Assembly: GCA_029215795.1 (NCBI GenBank) | Contig: JARDYH010000002.1 | Coordinates: 42,578,001 to 42,642,000, forward strand | Length of the DNA stretch: 64,000 bases | Direction of reading: 5' to 3' | DNA from: Anniella stebbinsi | Lineage: Eukaryota; Chordata; Lepidosauria; Squamata; Anniellidae | Shown here: piece after piece, positions 34,960-47,127 of the stretch | Position numbering within the stretch: the stretch's first letter is position 1 | Layout of the letters: every line of letters begins with the position of its first letter | Notes under the pieces: model-generated | Told to the model about the DNA's origin: nothing | Database searches by the model: none | What the model saw: the letters and a program-made list of their open reading frames with translations, nothing else | Position numbers and translations under genes: made by a program

Positions 34960-35130
34960 CAAAGTGAGGTGTGTCCAAGCTCAATGAAATCAGTGGACTG
35001 AAGCTTGTTGAACTGTGAATAGGATTGCACTCTGAGCCTGCAGTCCCATGCCCACTTACCTGGGAGTAAGCTCCATTGAACTCAGTGGTGCTTACTTTTG
35101 AGTAGATATGTGTAATATTGCACTGTTAAT
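34960..35130. mobile_element. Small palindromic MITE-like repeats, adjacent copies
   Basis: A worn half (CAATGAAATCAGTGGAC ... AATAGGATTGCACTC) at about 34975-35035 precedes a fuller copy at 35035-35130 (CAGTCCCATGCCCACTTACC, GGGAGTAAGCTCCATTGAAC, TGAGTAGATATG). Confidence 0.6.
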
Positions 35131-35940
35131 CTAGTACCTGTTGTTTGGGCAGGGCATTCAGGTTTGGGAAGGCTGGAATAGAGTATAATAAATTAGCAAT
35201 CTTTTAAAAAAATGGCTAGCAAAGAGCTATACAACTAATTCCATGTATTCTAAAAAAATAGTCTGCCATTCCTTATGGCAAGCTACAGGAAATTGAGAGG
35301 ACTTTCAGGAGCAGTTTATGGCATGGCATAGTGCCATGGTTTGCTATTCAATGAACATAAGTAAAAAAAATCATCTGAGTATCTGCAAACTTTGGGGGGG
35401 TCACATAATATAGAGCTTTTTTGGATTCTGGCCATTTTAAACTTAACTCTACATATTTTATACTATGTAATAATTTTTAATAGTGCGCTTGTATTTTTCC
35501 GCAAAGAGCAACATCTAAATATTGCTGAAATTGTAGAGTTTCTAACACCTTATGTTAATCCTTTTGAGATGGTTTCTGTATGTATACTATTATGATTTAA
35601 GGTGTTTTCTGGCATATTATAAACCTTTCTATATGTTTCAAGTGACTTTTTGGATTAAATTGGAATTATTATGAAAAGGGATTTTTAAATAGTTTAATAT
35701 TTTGTTACCAAATAATCACAGCTTGGTGTATTTACACTTGATTTCAGAATATTTGGTTTGGAAGCAATCATATTTTTTCAACAGTTTTGTTTAAGAAAGC
35801 CATCAGTTTAACGCAAACTGGAGTCTCTAGAGGATCCCCCCTCCAGCAACTTCACAATTTATGCATCATTCAAGGGCATAAATTCAAATTCAAGGGCATA
35901 AATTTGCCTTTGACATTCACTTTTAAAGCTTGCTGTTTTT

Positions 35941-35977
<37 letters not shown>

Positions 35978-37554
35978 ACACCACCCTGTTTTTATTGCCA
36001 GCTTTTCTGGTCAACTATACTGCTTCTGTTCAGACCTCTTCTTTCATTTACAGGCTGTCCATTCCTTCAATTTCCAGCCCCCTTGCTATAACCTATTCCA
36101 TGCCTTTCCTAGTAAATTACTTTATATTCCTTATTCTATGCACAACAGAGCATCATTTCCCTAACAAGTTGCATGAGGAAGACAGTGATCTATTTCACAT
36201 GTCATGGCTAATTTGTAGGTTGTTTAACCCAGGAATTGGCAGGGCCCATGGAAGCAAGTGAGTGCACTGCTTCCCACTCACTTGCCGCTTTCTCTTTTAA
36301 TAAGTCATATGTGTCACATGGGGTTGTATTGTTTTGTTGTTGTTTGTTTTACAGTGAAGAGCTGCCATGGGGAATTTTCATCAACACAGTGGTGCAAGGT
36401 GCGGAGTGTTAACCCTTTCTTTCCCCCAAAACCATTATTAGCTTGAGAAAGGACCCCAAAATTGACCCCAAAATTCAAGTGAAGCATTCAGTGGCAGCTC
36501 TAGTTTGGCTTGTAATAGTAGTAAATCATGACAGTCACCATAGTCACGACCCCCCAGGCGAGTCCAAAAATTCAAGAAGCTGCATTGATCAACAAACCTG
36601 TTCTAGCACTTTCCATCTCCACCAGAGTAGGTCTTTTGTAAATGTAATGAGTCTTAATTCACCATTTGAGACCAGGCCACCTTAAAATATTGTGCATTAC
36701 AGCAGGAATAACATATTCTTGCTGGAAAAATTCATTCCCTGCACCCCAGCTACTTGTAAGCATTGCAACTAAGGACAGAGGGAACAGAGAAGTCTGAGGT
36801 GTGATGGTGGCAGATGACGACGACGACGATGATGATAATAATAATAATAATAATAATGCTGGTGCTGTATCCCTGTGAGTTCTTGCTTCCATTACACCAC
36901 TGGCCCCAAAATTCTAGAAAGGTCTTCTAGTTGGAATGCATCATTGCCCAATTGCATTGGCTTTCCTGAAATGATTTAAAGTACATCTATGTTATTACTA
37001 CAAATTTTGTTTTATAACAATTTTGTAACGAGTTTGTTTGTTGTATTTGTTACTTTTTATGTTTATTAATTCTGGATTGATGTGGTTAACTTTCCATCAC
37101 ATTTTTCGAATGTTTAGAGCTCCATACAAATTAAATAAATATATATTATTATTGCGTGTGCCACATTTCCATGCGTGATGAGCAGTTCTACAGAGTTTAG
37201 TTTTATTTATATGGTAAGCACTGAAAACGTATGCGTCTTTGAAATATTTGCTTTATTTTCAAATGTTAATAAGAAGAATATGATGGAAACAAACTTTTAC
37301 AGCAGACAGAATAACCACTAATCCTGAACCAGATTTCCACAAACAGCAAATGTACTCCAAGTATGCTTTAGTTTTAGCCAATTCTAGCTAAAATATCCCA
37401 GCTGTCTATATCCAGTTTCAAAACTGCTTTAACATTTTGCAGTGCGTATGCTTACTTTTGACCATTGAATTTAAATGTCTATGGACCAGACAGTATTGCT
37501 GGCTTGACTGCTCTGAAGCCAAAAGTTCAGAATTTGTTTTGGTGTAGTGTGTTT
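35131..37554. other. Non-coding DNA with microsatellites
   Basis: (AC)16 at 35943-35974. A GAC/GAT/AAT trinucleotide run at about 36816-36857. An 18-bp duplication TTCAAGGGCATAAATT near 35867-35902. No gene or transposon recognised. Confidence 0.5.
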
Positions 37555-37640
37555 TATCTTATGGCTTGTCATTATTTTATTATTATTAACATCTCTATAC
37601 CGCCTTATTTGCTAAAAAACCATCAAGGTGGTTTTATCAT
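37555..37640 (-). mobile_element. L2-type LINE/SINE tail
   Basis: TTATTATTATTAACATCTCT, then ATACCGCCTTATTTGC and CCATCAAGGTGGTTTTATC: the reverse complement of the usual GGCGGTATAAATAATAATAA ending. Confidence 0.55.
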
Positions 37641-38149
37641 TAGATGAAACTCTGATTGTTAATAATTTCATTGTTAAATGTATTGTCTTAAAGGTTTGCA
37701 TTTTGAGGCATTACATTAGTGTGTTAAATGGTCTTTACTAAAATATGAAAAGCAAATATATATATATCTTGAAAGTTAACAGAGCTACATGTAGAGTTTA
37801 ACTCTAAACTGTATATTATTAAGTAAGCATCTGGAGTTTATATTGCTTTAATTTGGACTTATGTGATGATCATCCCCTGCCCCTCATCAAAGAATGAATT
37901 TGACAGACAAGAAGTGGGCTTTTATCAAATTATATACTGTAGAATAAAATAGTTTTCTCCTCTGAAGCATATTGTACAAATTGCCTGCTTTGACACATGA
38001 AGGACATCAGCAGAATGCTCTGGAAAGTGTCTCAGTGTAAAGGACACAACACACTGATTTTAAAGTGCTTGTTTGAAAGGCTGATTTCACTAATTTTAGT
38101 TGCTTTGGGTAGTATCCAACTATGCCCCAGTGCTAACATTAATTACATT

Positions 38150-38245
38150 GCATTAGCACAGGGGTGGGCAACATGCAGGCTCTGGCCCCATGTGGACCCC
38201 CCTGCCCCTAGTGTGGCCTCCACTGCTGCTCCCTTGGTTGTGATA
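38150..38245. mobile_element. hAT end fragment
   Basis: GCACAGGGGTGGGCAACATG followed by CAGGCTCTGGCCCCATGTGG. CAGGGGTGGGCAAC is a common hAT terminal motif. The partner end was not found. Confidence 0.45.
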
Positions 38246-38743
38246 AAAAAAAAATACTGTCAGCTTGCTGTGTCGTATTTGAGACATGCCTTGAATTACT
38301 ACTAAAATTATCCATTGAGAGTTCTGGTATGCTGGACGTTTTTTAGAATTTCTAAGTGGTACTGGTTCACTTTGTACTGATCTCAAGGAGTTAGAACCCT
38401 AACTTTCCATTTCCCCTGCTAGCTCAAAAAAAAAAGTCATAGATTTGCTAAAGAAGGGTGGAATTTCATAGCCTTGTGTTATTATAGAAGGCAGGATTGT
38501 TCATTTGTTTTTTGTCTTAAGCTGTTGACCTGAGTGGAATCCAATTTTTCTGTTAAAAATGCTCAGAATATATGGCAGATTAACAACAATAGTGCCTGAA
38601 GTTCTCAGGTTTCCTCAGTTCTGGCCATTCAAAGGCTTCAGTACAGATGCGATGCAGAAAGTGGCTTGACAGGTGATTGGGTAAATATATTATAATTATA
38701 CAACTGTCATTACTGTTGAATTGTTCAGGTTCAATCATTCTTT

Positions 38744-39571
38744 ATAATGAGAGAAAGGGGGGGAAATAAAAGTAAAATAGGTGTGATAAGTGAAATATAT
38801 AAAATATTGATAGAGGATGGAGACCAACAGGATTCCCTTAAAACAAATTAGTGAGTATAACTGGGGGAGGATATGGGAATCAAGAATGCTAAAGCTATTA
38901 TCAGTTAGGATAAAAGAGAATTATTACAAAATAATTTGGAGGTGGTACTTAATACCAGTAAGACTACATCAGATAGATAAGAAAATTACAAAGATATGTT
39001 GGAGGGGATTTCAGGAGGTTGGAACATATTTTCATATGTGGACATGTGAGTACGTACAAAAATTTTAGAAAAGGGTTTTTAAAGAAATAAGTGAAATAAT
39101 GGGAAGCAGTGTGGAAGCAAATCCAAATTTGGCTTTACTTTCAATTTTTGATAAAGCATATGGGAATCAAAATATGAAGGATTTGATTAACAACCTCCTG
39201 ACACCCGCCAGATTAATGATAGCTAAGAATTGGAAAATACATTATAGAATAGAAGAATGGTATAAAGAAGTATGGGATATCGCGATTAACGATAAATGTA
39301 ATATAAAAGTAAAGAGGGGATTATCTAAGAAGAATGATTTTGAAAATATATGGGGGCCATTTGTAGAGTTTGTTTTAATAAAGGGGAAAGGTTGTACATC
39401 CTTCAAAATGTGGAAGAATGTATAATATAATAGAATAAAAGAAGGTCTCAATGGGTTAGGGGAGCACTGGGGGGTTGTTAAGGTTATGTTAGTATATTAT
39501 TTTATGATTATGTTGTATTATATGTTGAAAATAATAGTAATATATATTTTTTAAAAAATAATGAGAGAAAG
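38744..39571 (+). mobile_element. 5'-truncated L1 insertion with 14-bp target duplication
   Basis: A perfect direct repeat ATAATGAGAGAAAG lies at 38744-38757 and 39558-39571; the insert is exactly 800 bp. It is the 3' end of an L1 with an A-rich 3' tail (about 39527-39558). Target-primed insertion of a 5'-truncated copy explains all of this. The duplication has no mismatch, so it is among the youngest insertions in the window. Confidence 0.92.
38790..39425 (+). pseudogene. L1 ORF2 carboxyl-terminal pseudogene
   Basis: Encodes the end of L1 ORF2 after the reverse transcriptase. WYLIPVRLHQIDKK then CWRGFQEVGTYFHMWTC is the terminal zinc-knuckle-like region, with the second C of CWxC replaced by G. 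LLTPARLMIAKNWK follows near 39197-39238. From 38817 to 39425 the frame carries a single stop, TAG at about 39065, where L1 normally has tryptophan (TGG). Another shift lies just upstream near 38850, where the first frame ends. No catalytic RT motifs are included because of the truncation. Confidence 0.88.
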
Positions 39572-40064
39572 TTCTGGATCCTATGAAATCCATATTTTCA
39601 GTGATGCATTTGGAAGAAGACAAAGTGTAGTGATAAACATGCTGCTCAAGAGATTTCCAAAATCCAGTTTTACTACAAATACATCTAAGTTAATAAATCA
39701 TTAGGATACTGCCTTCTGAAGTAGCATCTCTGCTATATTCCTTGTGTGAAGTATAGGAAGAATCTGTCAGGAACCTGAGCAAGATGTGAACAGCAACTTA
39801 GGTGGAGATCTTTTCCACCTTGTGGCTTTTTCGACACTGAAATAGAAGGCAGAATGTTGTGGATCTTGTTGCATTGTGTTGAGACTGGCTCTTGAACATT
39901 CTGAAAGATATTACTACTACTTAATAACTAGAGCGTGCTAGGTGTTGGATGTGTTGACAGTCCCTTGCTGCACAATCTTATTTGTACAGTCTTCATGTGG
40001 GCAATACAAAGTCAAGTAGAACCATAAAAGGCAAGCAAAGTATAGTCAATCATATTCCATTTAC

Positions 40065-40330
40065 TTATCTTATTTATTAAACTTACATCCCACCTTTCTA
40101 CCAAAAATATTGCTCAAGGCAGCTAACAATAAAAGACAGAATTATAATTAAAACAAATCAGTTAGAAACATAATTAAAAAGTCATCAGTGAAAGAAATTA
40201 AGAGGTAATCAGTGGCTATGTTCGTATTGATTCAAAGAGCATGTGTGGCAATATATTTAAGAGAACCATTGTGAGATCTTGCAAACCAGTGTAAATATCT
40301 TTAGGGGTGGAGTAAACCACATAAAACAAA
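40065..40330 (-). mobile_element. L2-type LINE 3' part
   Basis: TTTATTAAACTTACATCCCACC, CAAGGCAGCTAACAATAAAA and TAATTAAAACAAATCAG are the reverse-strand tail; downstream coding remnants are too worn to place. Confidence 0.45.
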
Positions 40331-41984
40331 TCTTTTCGAAATCCGCTTCTTAAATCTTTACTACAGTGTGTTTTTGTTGGGAATCATTTTATCGTTCCTG
40401 AGATAGGCTGTTTAAACATCTGTTAACAAGGGTGATTTGGTGACAGTACTTTCCTGTGTGAGAGTGCTGTAGGACTCTTTTAAAACAAACTGAGCTCTCC
40501 TGTGTCACATCACCAGGTTCCATTGTAACATGCACAAAAACCACTTGGAATGACTCAGATAGTTTTTTATTTGTTTATTTTCTACTCATTACATCAGTGA
40601 AATAATAAACTATGATTGATATAAAATGTCAAATGTGTATTAAAATAATAGAAAAATTAGTCAAAGACATACCTAAACAAAAATGTCTTGTATGCCTTTT
40701 GAAAAGTCAACAGGGTTGGACTTTAGCAGTCCTTCCCTGGACAGCTTATTTGATATGTTCTACTTTGCATCTCTCTTAGTCTTAGAAATGGAAGCAAGGC
40801 CATGCTGCAGATTTTATGGGGTGGGTGGGATTACATAGGGAGAACACTTCCTGGGACATGCAGCCCCCAAGCTATTTAGGGCCTGAAATGTTTGCTCCCA
40901 CTATGTGTCAATATACTTTATTTCCTTATTATTTAGATTGCCCATGTTCTTTGAGATGGCCACTTAGGAGAGTGCTAGTAAGAATGGGTACACAGAATCA
41001 ATGAGACTAGACTACTTCTGCAAAAGGAAGCATCCTGTTCCTCTTAATGTTGTGAAATTCTCAGTATGTGACAATGTAAATATCCACAAGATGATGATTG
41101 AGGCTTAGTGTACACTACAGTGACAAGTGTGATAAATAAATGAGTTGTTTTTAACTTTAAAACTATATTTACACGAGAACTTTGTCTCTAATTTAAGGGG
41201 AAAGGGATAATAAACTGAAATTGGAACCATTTAGAACGGAATTGTTAAAACTTGTGGTCAGGTCACTTCTCTCAAAACGTTTAATCGCTACACAATTCTA
41301 ATATATTCTGAGTTAGTGGATAATTGTTGAGTGGACTCCAGCCAGTCTGTAGACTTCTTTCTGCTGGACAGAGACTCGATCTTCTTCCTGCCTATGTGCA
41401 GTTTGTTATTTTTTCCCCTGCAAAAGGAAATTGAACCCTGACTGCTTTCTTGGGCGTGAGAAGCAGATTTCCAGTCTCACTGCTGAATAGGAGCAGTTCT
41501 GTAGGCCACTTGCTACCTCCTCTACAACACATTCTGGCTGAGCTCAGTCTTCACTACTTTGTAGGAGGGGCAATAGAACCCATCCCACATGTCTCTAGTT
41601 TGGTTGAGAGGAGGAACTCTACATAGCAGTATGTTCTCTTTTTGGCCTTGAACTGCTGCATGGGGGGCTCTCCTTGTGTTGGAGATTACAGTGAGATTTA
41701 GGATTCAGGTAAAATACCATTGTGATCTCCAAAATTGTGCAACTGAGGGAGAGACTGCAGAAGTGTATCTAGGCTTCATTAAGGGTAGAGAGGCCAGTTG
41801 TAGGAATGTGTTTTGAATCATTGTCCTTCTGAAAGAGTAAGGTTTCTGCATGGGATGATAATTAGATTTTCATGTATTGAAGCTGCAAACCAGTATTGTG
41901 GCTTTAGATTTAATTTATTAAATAATGTTTAAATTGAATAAATATGACCTTATATTTCTATATTAAAATACAAATGTGCTAGTT
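40331..41984. other. Non-coding DNA, nothing recognised
   Basis: No splice-flanked frame, tandem repeat or TE end seen. Confidence 0.35.
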
Positions 41985-42445
41985 GTATTTATTAATATTT
42001 ATATACCACTTCTTATTTTAATACATTTTGAAGTGGTTTACAAAAATAATAGGGGAAAAAACTCCATAATGGTATATTAGAGGTTGGTTCATAAATAGCA
42101 CGTGGATGGGCCAGGGTGGGGGGAAGAAAAACAGATAATATTTCAACAAATGCCTAAAACATGCCTGAGTTGAGGCCTGACATACCTCAGAGAGGAGATC
42201 ATTCTACAGGGTGGGTACCACTGCAGAGAAGGCCCATCTCCATATCGTCGCCGAACAGAAATCTGTTGGTGGTGGTATGGACAAGAAGGCCTCTCGTGAA
42301 GATTATAGTGGCCTGGAAGGTTGGTAAAGGGGGAGACGTTCTTTGAGGAAACTTGACCTGAGTTTTATAGGGCTTTGCATGCCAATATCAACCCTTTAAA
42401 CCTAGCTCAGTAGCAGATTGGCATCCAGTGTAGATCCTGTAGCAG
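41985..42445 (-). mobile_element. L2-clade LINE 3' part
   Basis: The tail (ATTTATATACCACTTC, GAAGTGGTTTACAAAAATAA) is followed by antisense coding words CATTCTACAGGGTGGGTACC, GAGAAGGCCCATCTCC, TAGGGCTTTGCATGCC and TAGCAGATTGGCATCCAGTG. Same order as the copies at 7548 and 24475. No open frame. Confidence 0.65.
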
Positions 42446-42804
42446 ATTTTGTTGGCAGAATAATATGTATTACAACATATTACCATTTGAATGCTCAAAA
42501 CAATGTATCAATACAATATATGATTTTTACATTTGTAGTATATTTGATCACCATATTCAACCCCACTGAAATTCATGAGGGATCGTTATAGTACCACTGG
42601 CCAACTCAAAAGGCTGTGAGTTGCAGAACTGACTTCATAGTTGATGTCAATTAAGGTGAAGGCAGGGCTCAGCTTTCTGCTTCAGGAAAATTGAAATTAT
42701 GCATAGGCAGGAAGAAGATGACCCAGTTGCTGCCTAACAGGAAACCATCCACAGACTGTTAACTTGTTAAATGAACAGTGATCCAATGATTCCTCCTCTA
42801 ATAG

Positions 42805-42860
42805 TGCAATTCTATCTATGTCTACTCAGATATCCCATTGAGTTCAGTGGGGCATATATA
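42805..42860. mobile_element. Small palindromic MITE-like repeat, half copy
   Basis: GCAATTCTATCTATGTCTAC, then CCCATTGAGTTCAGTGGGGC. Only the left half and centre remain. Confidence 0.5.
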
Positions 42861-43539
42861 GGGGATCGCTGACTAAATTGTTAAGAATTCCATTGCAATT
42901 GAACATTTTAACAAATGGATTTTACAGTGTATTAATTTCAACAGCAGGAATTTAGCTCCCTAGCTTAGGTTCAACCAATAGTTTAGAATGAAAAACAAGA
43001 CTGAGTACTTCTTTCTAGATATTCAGAACCTCAGCAGCAGACTTTTTTCTTTTGTCTAATTTTAGTCTATACATTAAAAAAGAGTTTAAAACCTGGAACT
43101 TAAAGTGTCTTATTCGTGCTGCATCATTAACAAGTAAACTATTTCCCTTTATCGTCCACCCACCAGATTTTGCTTCTGGGTGTTAAATGGATTCTTTACC
43201 TGACAAGGAGGAGTTTATATAGGAAATTTGTTTTCTTTTTTTGCAGCACTGCATTTAGTCTGTATGTGGTAATGTGCAGAATAAGGAAAAGTTCTTTCAG
43301 CAAGTGTTTAGGAAAATACTTTCCAAAAGATCTGCATGAGATTAGAATAGCTGAGTGTTCCTCTCTCTGGCTTCTTGTTTTGGAATTAAATGCCTTCATG
43401 GTTCTGAGAATATCTTAGCTGAGAAAAAAATCAAGATGAGTTTAACCTTTTCAGTACTTCTTTCTTTCATACATGATTATTTATAATTAGAAAAATAATA
43501 ATAAATAAAACGATGCTTAAGATATCTTAATTGAATCTT
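42861..43539. other. Non-coding DNA with a chance acceptor
   Basis: A strong acceptor-like tract (TTTTCTTTTTTTGCAG, ending near 43246) opens an 82-codon frame, but there is no downstream donor. Not called as an exon. Confidence 0.35.
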
Positions 43540-44519
43540 GCAAAAGAGTGGTTGTACCTTCTCTTATATCCTTAGTAGAGAAGTGGTCCTAAGTGGACAA
43601 GCAATTTTTAAGCATCTTTTCTATTCAAGTAAAGGTAGACTTCAGTTAGGATTGAAACATGTCCTTGAGAAAATGCACTGCTTCCTCTTCTTGCCTTTTC
43701 AAAAATTCTGCTCTGGAATTTTGGTACTTAATTCCCAATCTAGGATAAGGCCTCTCTGCCTGATCACCTTACCAAAGTAGGTAAACTCTGCCTTTCTGGT
43801 TTGCCCCTAGTAGAACTGAAGAGTTGAGCCCATCCATTTAAAAGTCATTGATTGTGTAACTTGGACAACTTCCACTCCCATGGGGACTCCTCTAAAGTTC
43901 TGGAGTGCATGCTTTGCTGAATCAATTATATTAATCTTACATAGAAATAATTGATGTGTTTGATCTATGTCTAGGTATCTTCCCATCATCCTATTAGTTT
44001 TATTACAAATAATTCCCAGTTGATACATTTGAACCTTAGATTCAAATTCAAAATCTAAAGTGGTTCATCCAAGGAGAAATTTTGAACTGTTGTATAGCTA
44101 TGTCCAAGTTAAGTTACTTGCTAATCTTATTGTTAATTTTTGAGCTGGTTTGTAAAATTAAATGCCCAATGATTTTATGTCCTGTTGGGTATGGACTAAT
44201 TGTGTTGAGATTAATAAATTAAAACACGTTATTCTTCCAAAAAGGAAGATTTGAGAAGATCTGACTTCCAGTATTTTAATCTCTCCCATATGGTACTCTT
44301 TTTGTAGCAAAACTACATTTTTTCAGCCCTGAGCAAAAAGGCCTTGGAGTTTTTGTAGGGAGAGCAAACACATTTTCTGCCAAAAGCACTTTGAAAAGTT
44401 TTTGCCCCAGTTTGAAGTATTCCAAATTAATTTCCAATTATAATTAAACTAGTCCAAGAATTTTTGGGATCTTCAGTCAAAAAAATACATTTTTATGAAT
44501 ATTTTTATTAATACAGGCT

Positions 44520-44930
44520 TTTAAAAAATTGGACTTGTTTACAGATTTCAATCTTATTTTTATTTATTTATTTATTTATTTATTGCATTTCTAGACTGCC
44601 CAATAGCCGAAGCTGTCTGGGCGGTTCACAAAAATTAAAACCATCAAGTACAATTCAAGGTATAAAACAAGCCACAATATAAAAACAAAATAATCTTGTG
44701 GGTTGCTACTTATTTCGTTCTTATTGATGTGTTTTAAATTGTGTTTTAATGTGTTTTTACGTTTAGTTACAGTTTGTATTTTATCTATATTTTATTGTTA
44801 TCCACTTTGAGCACATTTTTAGAGGAAATGTGGGATATCCATCTAATAAAATAAATACATAAATAATTGCTGGGCTAGATAGACTCTTGGTCTGATCCAG
44901 CATGGCTGTTCTTATGTTCCTCTCACCCCT
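44520..44930. mobile_element. LINE/SINE tail with (TTTA)n, then CR1-like 3' end
   Basis: (TTTA)n at about 44558-44585 followed by GCATTTCTAGACTGCCCAAT and AAGCTGTCTGGGCGGTTCAC, a minus-strand tail common in squamates. Next a plus-strand L2-like end (ACTTTGAGCACATTTTTAG). At 44873-44925, GCTGGGCTAGATAGACTC and GATCCAGCATGGCTGTTC belong to the TTCTTA-type CR1. Confidence 0.65.
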
Positions 44931-45454
44931 TATCAACTCTTGTTAATTTTAATTAGCTGATTTCTTGACTTTTACTAGGATGGTCAAAATATTTTTTGTT
45001 CCAATATGTGATGTTAGACTTAGATGAGAAAAATCAGAAATCTGTTCAATTTAATAAATCATTAATTCTCCAGCTCTAGTTAGTGTTATCCAAAACCCCT
45101 AATCTTAGTTTTACCAGAATTAATTACTATAATTAAAAAGTTCCCCCTCATGGTAAATACTGAACCTTAATAGTCAGACAGAGCAATCTACTGCATGTTT
45201 ATACAGAAGTACTTGGAGGTTACTCCCAAGACACCTTCCCCTACCTCTTTTTTCTTTTTTACTGTTAGAATAAAAATATGATCTACATATAATAGTATTA
45301 CTACTAGGTAATTTTCTGACCTGAGAGATCAAAAAGTGTCTCCTTGCAGTTTAAGTACTGCATTGTTGTATGTACTTATGTACGTAGAGAAATAGGTGGC
45401 AACTACAATAGTATATATGTATAAACTGGGGGGTATAGCAAGATCTTCTTGGTG

Positions 45455-45730
45455 TTAGTCCCCAAAGTGTAGAATGCCTTGCCCACAAAGCCAGTTTGAA
45501 GCCATTCTTGCAGAATTTATAGCTATCATTTTAAACCATACTTTTTCTTTAGGAAAGTTTTTAGATACTTCTTATAAGGTACAGGACTCATGTCTCTTTT
45601 AAATGTATTTTCGGTTGTTGACTGTGACATCCAATATTGATACCTTGTTTTTATGTAATTTGATTAGTAATTTTGTAAATCACCTGGAGCAGAATTTCTG
45701 CTGAATAACAGGATGTAGAACTTTAAAGGG
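45455..45730 (+). mobile_element. L2-like LINE 3' end
   Basis: GTAGAATGCCTTGCCCACAA is a worn LWNALP coding word. TTTAGGAAAGTTTTTAGATA encodes the FRKVF-like end. TTGATTAGTAATTTTGTAAA is the 3' region. It interrupts the minus-strand reverse transcriptase. Confidence 0.5.
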
Positions 45731-46249
45731 ATAATTTAAAATTAAATTAAAAGGAGAAGAACTTACTTCTTCCTTATTAAAAATAATTTGTTAAGGCCTC
45801 TATGTTGAACAGTTCTTACATTAGCTCTAATGTATATATGGATTACTCTAAGGAAAAACAATAATTATGGATCAATAGTTGTCGTTTTGTACCATAATTG
45901 TTCTCTATCTACTGAGTTAAAGCAGCTTTCAGGTTAATGAACGCTCTAAAGAGGATGTTTTGTCTGAGAATGGAATATTTTCAAATAAAAAATTCCTCAA
46001 TGCAGAACACACTATTTTTGAACCAGTTTATTTTTCAGTAGCAGTTTTCCCTTTTATTTCAATCTCAAAGTTTATGCAAGAGATGTTTAGCATAAATATT
46101 GACCAGTCTATTTATAATCTGGGCATAGAGGTAGTCAACAACAGCTGTAGAAATAATATAAGACATCAACAACCTCCTTGCAATCAGTCATTCAGCAAAT
46201 TAAGCCAAAAATCTATTAAGTTGTTTCAGATGTTCATCTCTCTGCTTTA

Positions 46250-46735
46250 AGTGCTACTTACACTGCTTGGACACTCTGTGGATATACTCGAATACAGCCA
46301 TATACTGCTCAGTAAGTATTGCTCTCTGTAATAGTGAACTAAGGTGGTGGGTGTCAACAAGATTGGAACCAAAATGGGGCTACTGACATAAGAGAGGAGA
46401 TATTGTATGCTTGAGGGGCACAGGGCATTTGCAAAAGTACAAATCTTTAAACGAAAGAAACAATCTAAGTGGACCTTGTCCCCCCACCATAGCCAAATGA
46501 GATAATGGAACATGTGATCTCCTGGGACACCCTTCCCACAATACTTGACTCTGAGGAAGGGTCCCCTTAGAGCCTGGCATTTTGTCTGGGCTAACATTCT
46601 GAAGAGCCACGGCTACTTTGTCAGGCCATCGCAGCTCTCCAGAGAAACTGCCTGCCCTCTTCTGCTAAGAGGATTCTCAGCACAAGCCAGAAGGCAGATG
46701 GCTGAAAGTAGCCATTTGTCTCCTGTTTTGCTCTG
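46250..46735. other. Non-coding DNA, unidentified
   Basis: A 116-codon minus-strand open frame overlaps other-frame pieces. No start context, domain or splice site supports it. Not called. Confidence 0.35.
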
Positions 46736-47127
46736 AGGGTGATGAGGCCCTATGAGGAGAGACTGAAAGAACTGGCCATGTTTAGCCTGGAGAAGAGAAG
46801 ATTGAGGGGAGACATGATAATACTCTTCAAATACTTGAAAGGTTGTCACACAGAGGAGGGCCAGTATCTCTTCTCGGTCAACCCAGAGTGCAGGACATGG
46901 AATAATGGGTTCAAGTTACAGGAAGCCAGATTCCAGCTGGACATCAGGAAAAACTTCCTGACTGTTAGAGCAGTACGACAATGGAACCAATTACCTAGGG
47001 AGGTGGTGGGCTGTCCCATACTAGAGGCATTCAAGAGGCAGCTGGACAACCATCTGTCAGGTATGCTTTAAGGTGGATTCCTGCAATGGCCTTATAGGCC
47101 CCTTCTGCTATTCTATGATTCTTTGAT
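46736..47127 (+). mobile_element. CR1 LINE 3' end
   Basis: The open frame 46739-47071 encodes [20 protein letters not shown] ... HLSGML, the carboxyl end of CR1 ORF2, 110 codons without a stop. The terminal 3' sequence (GGTGGATTCCTGCAATGGCC, CTATTCTATGATTC) has lost about 30 bp relative to other copies. Confidence 0.9.

Larger units (their letters stand above)
43540..46100 (-). pseudogene. Nested, decayed non-LTR reverse transcriptase
   Basis: On the minus strand from about 45945, AAFNSVDREQLW-like codons resemble motif A of a LINE reverse transcriptase. Near 45150-45020 a worn IN-GKTKIRGFG and an I-x-FxYLS-like region match the thumb pattern KTKVxxFG ... FKYLG. Further downstream, 44028-43807 is a 73-codon open piece, MGRYLDIDQTH ... 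TFKWMGSTLQF. A plus-strand L2 tail (45455-45730) and another insertion (44520-44930) lie inside. Clade not determined; the piece-by-piece reading is tentative. Confidence 0.4.

Noticed and set aside
43231..43418. Strong pyrimidine-tract acceptor followed by an open frame
   Set aside because: No donor and no conserved-looking peptide; a chance acceptor is common in T-rich DNA.
46247..46597. 116-codon minus-strand frame
   Set aside because: No domain, no splice sites and overlapping frames of similar length; indistinguishable from chance in GC-richer DNA.
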